A program made the position numbers and the translations under genes. Shown here in pieces: positions 48,209 through 52,573 of a DNA stretch of 52,573 nucleotides. The stretch is from JAIBJN01 sp035461525. Lineage in GTDB: Bacteria > Actinomycetota > Thermoleophilia > Gaiellales > Gaiellaceae. A model generated the notes under the pieces. The model had not been told where the DNA came from. It worked only from the letters and a program-made list of their open reading frames with translations, and did not search any database. Every line of letters begins with the position of its first letter. The stretch's first letter is position 1. The stretch lies in assembly GCA_035461525.1 (NCBI GenBank), contig DATHVD010000047.1:1-52573 (forward strand), in the 5' to 3' direction.

Positions 48209-48261
48209 AGACGGCTCCCGCCGGGGACCGCGTCCGCCGGGGAGCGCGTTCGGGGACGCTT

Positions 48262-48348
48262 CGGCACACATTCGGCACGATCCGCGCACCACGGGCGCGC
48301 CTTTCCTCCGTACGCTCGAGAGCGGGTGGTGGGCTGGGGTGCCCCGTG
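48262..48348 (+). repeat. 87-bp intergenic element, copy 1
   Basis: 87 bp that recur at 50,224 with a single difference (C/T at 48309). It contains CGGCACACATTCGGCAC (two CGGCAC boxes 11 bp apart), a GCGC-rich stem, the palindrome CGCTCGAGAGCG and a GGGGTGCCCC end. It ends 56 nt before the ATG at 48404. Confidence 0.9.
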
Positions 48349-48403
48349 GGAGGAGGTCCGCCGGCTACCGGACCGCCGCCCGGAGGCCGGCCGTATCCTC
48401 GGG

Positions 48404-49204
48404 ATGGTGCTGCGACTTCTCCTCTTCGCTGCCGCCGCAGCCCTCGTCGCAGGAGCGCTGGTCGCGGCCGTCGCCCAGGGGCCCGGGGCCGAGACCGATG
48501 GCCCGGCGGCGGCCGCGCCGCGCGCGGCGACCCCGGAGCGACCTGCCCGCGCAGCTCCCGGCCCGCCGCGGATCGCTCCCGGGCAGGGCACGTTCCGGCT
48601 ACTCGCCGCCGGCGGCACCAGGTCCGGCGCGGATGCCGCGGGTAGGGCCGCCGCGACCCCGCCCATCCGCTGGCGGCCGTCCCGCGCGCTCGGGCTCCCG
48701 CAGGCAGGCCGGCTCGTCGACGGGGTCAGGCTGCCCCGGGAAGGCGAGCACTTCTTTACGTGGGACCCCGTCCGCAAGGCCTCGCCGAATCGGGCCTGGC
48801 GTCGCTGGGGCACGGACGTCCTCGTCCGGCGGACGCTGCGCGTCGCACGCGAGCACCGGGCGGCCAACGCGGATGCGCCGCGCGTGGCGATCGGCGACAT
48901 CAGCCGGCCGCAGGGCGGCGACTTCGGGCACCGCTGGGGCAGCATCGGCCACGTCTCGCACCAGAACGGGCTCGACGTCGACGTGTACTACCCCCGCACG
49001 GACCGCCGCGAACGGGCTCCCCGGTCGGCGCGGGCGGTCGACCGGCGCCTCGCCCAGGACCTCGTCGACCGGTTCGTCGCCGCAGGTGCCGAAAAGGTCT
49101 TCGTCGGACCGAACGTCGGCCTCACGGGGCGCCCGTCCGTCGTCCAGATGCTCGCGAACCACGACGACCACGTGCACGTCCGTTTTCCGCCCCTGCGCCG
49201 CTGA
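48404..49204 (+). CDS. secreted MepA-like (penicillin-insensitive murein) endopeptidase
   Basis: A 266-residue exported protein. Signal/anchor helix (about 4-24), Ala/Pro-rich linker (25-85), then a LAS-type metallopeptidase domain with GDISRPQGGDFGHRW, GHVSHQNGLDVDVYY (Zn ligands His and Asp) and the last ligands in NHDDHVHVRF. MepA-type enzymes cut peptide cross-links in peptidoglycan. TATCCT ends 4 nt before the ATG and 7 nt before GTG at 48407, so a leaderless mRNA may really start at 48407. It lies between the two 87-bp repeats with the P1 peptidase gene. Confidence 0.85.
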   Translation: MVLRLLLFAAAAALVAGALVAAVAQGPGAETDGPAAAAPRAATPERPARAAPGPPRIAPGQGTFRLLAAGGTRSGADAAGRAAATPPIRWRPSRALGLPQAGRLVDGVRLPREGEHFFTWDPVRKASPNRAWRRWGTDVLVRRTLRVAREHRAANADAPRVAIGDISRPQGGDFGHRWGSIGHVSHQNGLDVDVYYPRTDRRERAPRSARAVDRRLAQDLVDRFVAAGAEKVFVGPNVGLTGRPSVVQMLANHDDHVHVRFPPLRR

Positions 49205-49235
49205 CGCCGGCGCGAGCGGACCGCCCCGCCCGTGC

Positions 49236-49241
49236 CACAAT
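49236..49241 (+). promoter_or_regulatory. -10-like CACAAT for the P1 peptidase gene
   Basis: CACAAT ends 7 nt before the GTG at 49249, one base off TANNNT. Confidence 0.45.
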
Positions 49242-49248
49242 CCCGGCC

Positions 49249-50208
49249 GTGGCGCCCCTCTCGAACGACACCGCCGACCTCGTCCCGCGGACAGAGTTCG
49301 ACGGGCGCGTGCTGCGCTTCGACCTCCCGGGCCTCGAGGTCGGCGTTGCCGAGTACGACGAGGGTCCAACCGGCTGCACGGTCTTTCACTTTCCCGGCGG
49401 AGCAGCGTGCGCGACCGACGTCCGGGGCGGCTCCTCCGGGACGCTCGGCGGGGCCGAGTGGGTGAGAGCGATCTGCTTCGCCGGCGGCTCGCTCTACGGG
49501 CTCGAGGCCGGTGCCGGCGTCGCCGCCGAGTTGCTCGCCCGCGGTGGGTACGAGGTCGGCTGGACGTCCGTTTGGCCCGTGTCCGCGGCGATCATCTTCG
49601 ATTTCCGGCGCGAGAGCACGATCTATCCCGACAAGGAGCTCGGCCGTGCCGCTCTCCGGGCAGCCCGCCCGGGTGTCTTCCCGCTCGGAGCCCGCGGCGC
49701 CGGTCGCTCGGCGACGGTCGGCAAGACCTTCGCCCTCGAGCGCGGGGAGCCGGCGGGGCAGGGCGGCGCCTTCCGCACCGTCGGGCCGACGCGGATCGCG
49801 GTGTTTGTCGTCGTCAACGCGTTCGGCGCCATCGTCGACCGGGACGGCACGGTCGTCCGCGGCCACCTCGACACCGAGGGCGTCGGACGGCTTCCGCTCG
49901 TGCCGGAGATCGAGCGCCGGATCGCGGCCGGCGAGACGCCGGGGTACCGGGCGCCGGAGAGCACGACCCTGACGCTCGTCGTCACGAACCAACGGCTGGA
50001 GAGACGCCCGCTCCGGCAGCTCGGCCGCCAGGTGCACGCCTCGCTCGCGCGGGCGATCCAGCCGTTCCACTCCCTCGTGGACGGCGACGTCCTCTACGTT
50101 GCGACGACGAACGAGGTCGAGAATCCTGCGCTCGACTCCGTGAGCCTGGGAGTCGTCGCCTCGGAGCTCGCCTGGGACGCCGTGCTGGCCTGCTTCGACA
50201 CAGACTAG
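49249..50208 (+). CDS. P1-family (DmpA-type) aminopeptidase/amidase
   Basis: A 319-residue Ntn-fold, self-processing hydrolase. Seen: FPGGAACATDVRGGSSGT, FAGGSLYGLEAGAGVAAEL, WPVSAAIIFDFR, VVVNAFGAIVDRDG and the cleavage/nucleophile region ESTTLTLVVTN, where autoproteolysis before a Thr/Ser would expose the nucleophile. Similar enzymes cut beta-peptides or D-amino-acid peptides. GTG at 49249 has CACAAT 7 nt upstream. Lies 44 nt after the MepA-like gene, and the pair is framed by the direct repeats. Confidence 0.9.
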   Translation: MAPLSNDTADLVPRTEFDGRVLRFDLPGLEVGVAEYDEGPTGCTVFHFPGGAACATDVRGGSSGTLGGAEWVRAICFAGGSLYGLEAGAGVAAELLARGGYEVGWTSVWPVSAAIIFDFRRESTIYPDKELGRAALRAARPGVFPLGARGAGRSATVGKTFALERGEPAGQGGAFRTVGPTRIAVFVVVNAFGAIVDRDGTVVRGHLDTEGVGRLPLVPEIERRIAAGETPGYRAPESTTLTLVVTNQRLERRPLRQLGRQVHASLARAIQPFHSLVDGDVLYVATTNEVENPALDSVSLGVVASELAWDAVLACFDTD

Positions 50209-50223
50209 GCGTGGCCGCTGAAC

Positions 50224-50310
50224 CGGCACACATTCGGCACGATCCGCGCACCACGGGCGCGCCTTTCCTCTGTACGCTCGAGAGCGGGTGGTGGGCTGGG
50301 GTGCCCCGTG
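50224..50310 (+). repeat. 87-bp intergenic element, copy 2
   Basis: 86 of 87 bases equal to copy 1, same orientation. It starts 15 nt after the P1 peptidase stop and ends 15 nt before the convergent clpB stop, so here it precedes no gene. Flanking bases differ from copy 1, so the repeat boundaries are sharp. Confidence 0.9.
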
Positions 50311-50325
50311 AGACCAGGGGCGCGC

Positions 50326-52573
<2,248 letters not shown>

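Overview
This 52.6 kb window is very GC-rich, densely coded chromosomal DNA. It most likely comes from an actinobacterium, and gene content suggests the Thermoleophilia (Gaiellales/Solirubrobacterales-like), although no rRNA is present to prove it. The clues are the core-gene string metG-tatD-rsmA-ispE-glmU-prs-rplY-pth-mfd-mazG-eno with ftsB and DUF501 nearby, a 7Fe ferredoxin of the FdxA type, LCP, FmdB and L,D-transpeptidase genes, and very many GTG starts. I see no phage, transposase, integrase, plasmid or CRISPR genes.

Layout. Bases 1-5,900 hold a sugar-type ABC ATPase (cut by the window edge), an IDH-like dehydrogenase coupled to an MFS permease, and a redox group: methyltransferase, ferredoxin, pseudo-receiver, Rieske protein and DUF309. 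Bases 5,900-8,650 hold a compact thiol/cytochrome c maturation operon (TlpA-CcmH-CcdA) and an L,D-transpeptidase. Bases 8,700-15,350 hold a membrane-embedded spermidine synthase-like protein behind a GAF/SpoIIE phosphatase, small membrane proteins, a PAP2 phosphatase and an HTH-receiver regulator. Bases 15,360-35,150, nearly all on the minus strand, are the housekeeping island: DUF501-ftsB, pyk, eno-mazG-SurA-like-mfd, pth-rplY, prs-glmU, tRNA-Gln, ispE-rsmA-tatD and metG. It is interrupted by about 1.5 kb of eroded sequence (26,840-28,350) with a frameshifted receiver pseudogene and a start-less small gene. Bases 35,200-41,900 hold an AbrB regulator, an M23 peptidase, rsmI, a ROK kinase, an LCP ligase, FmdB and a GT39-like enzyme. 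Bases 41,900-52,573 hold psuK-like/psuG, a P460-like haem lipoprotein, a GH13 glucosidase operon, a LysE exporter, a cupin, two peptidases between 87-bp direct repeats, and the 3' part of clpB.

The main pattern not explained by gene content is regulatory. Sixteen genes have a TANNNT -10-like hexamer ending 6-8 nt before the start codon and no evident Shine-Dalgarno sequence, which is the signature of leaderless transcription. Two divergent pairs use overlapping -10 boxes. A second signal is an intergenic element of about 87 bp: two nearly identical direct copies and two diverged copies that keep a small hairpin. A third is a set of frame anomalies: Rieske/DUF309 at a prfB-like GTC-TGA-C site, a tandem repeat that decides the frame of a regulator's N-terminus, and an M23 gene that has lost its stop and runs antisense through abrB. 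Each could also be an assembly indel, and read mapping would decide.
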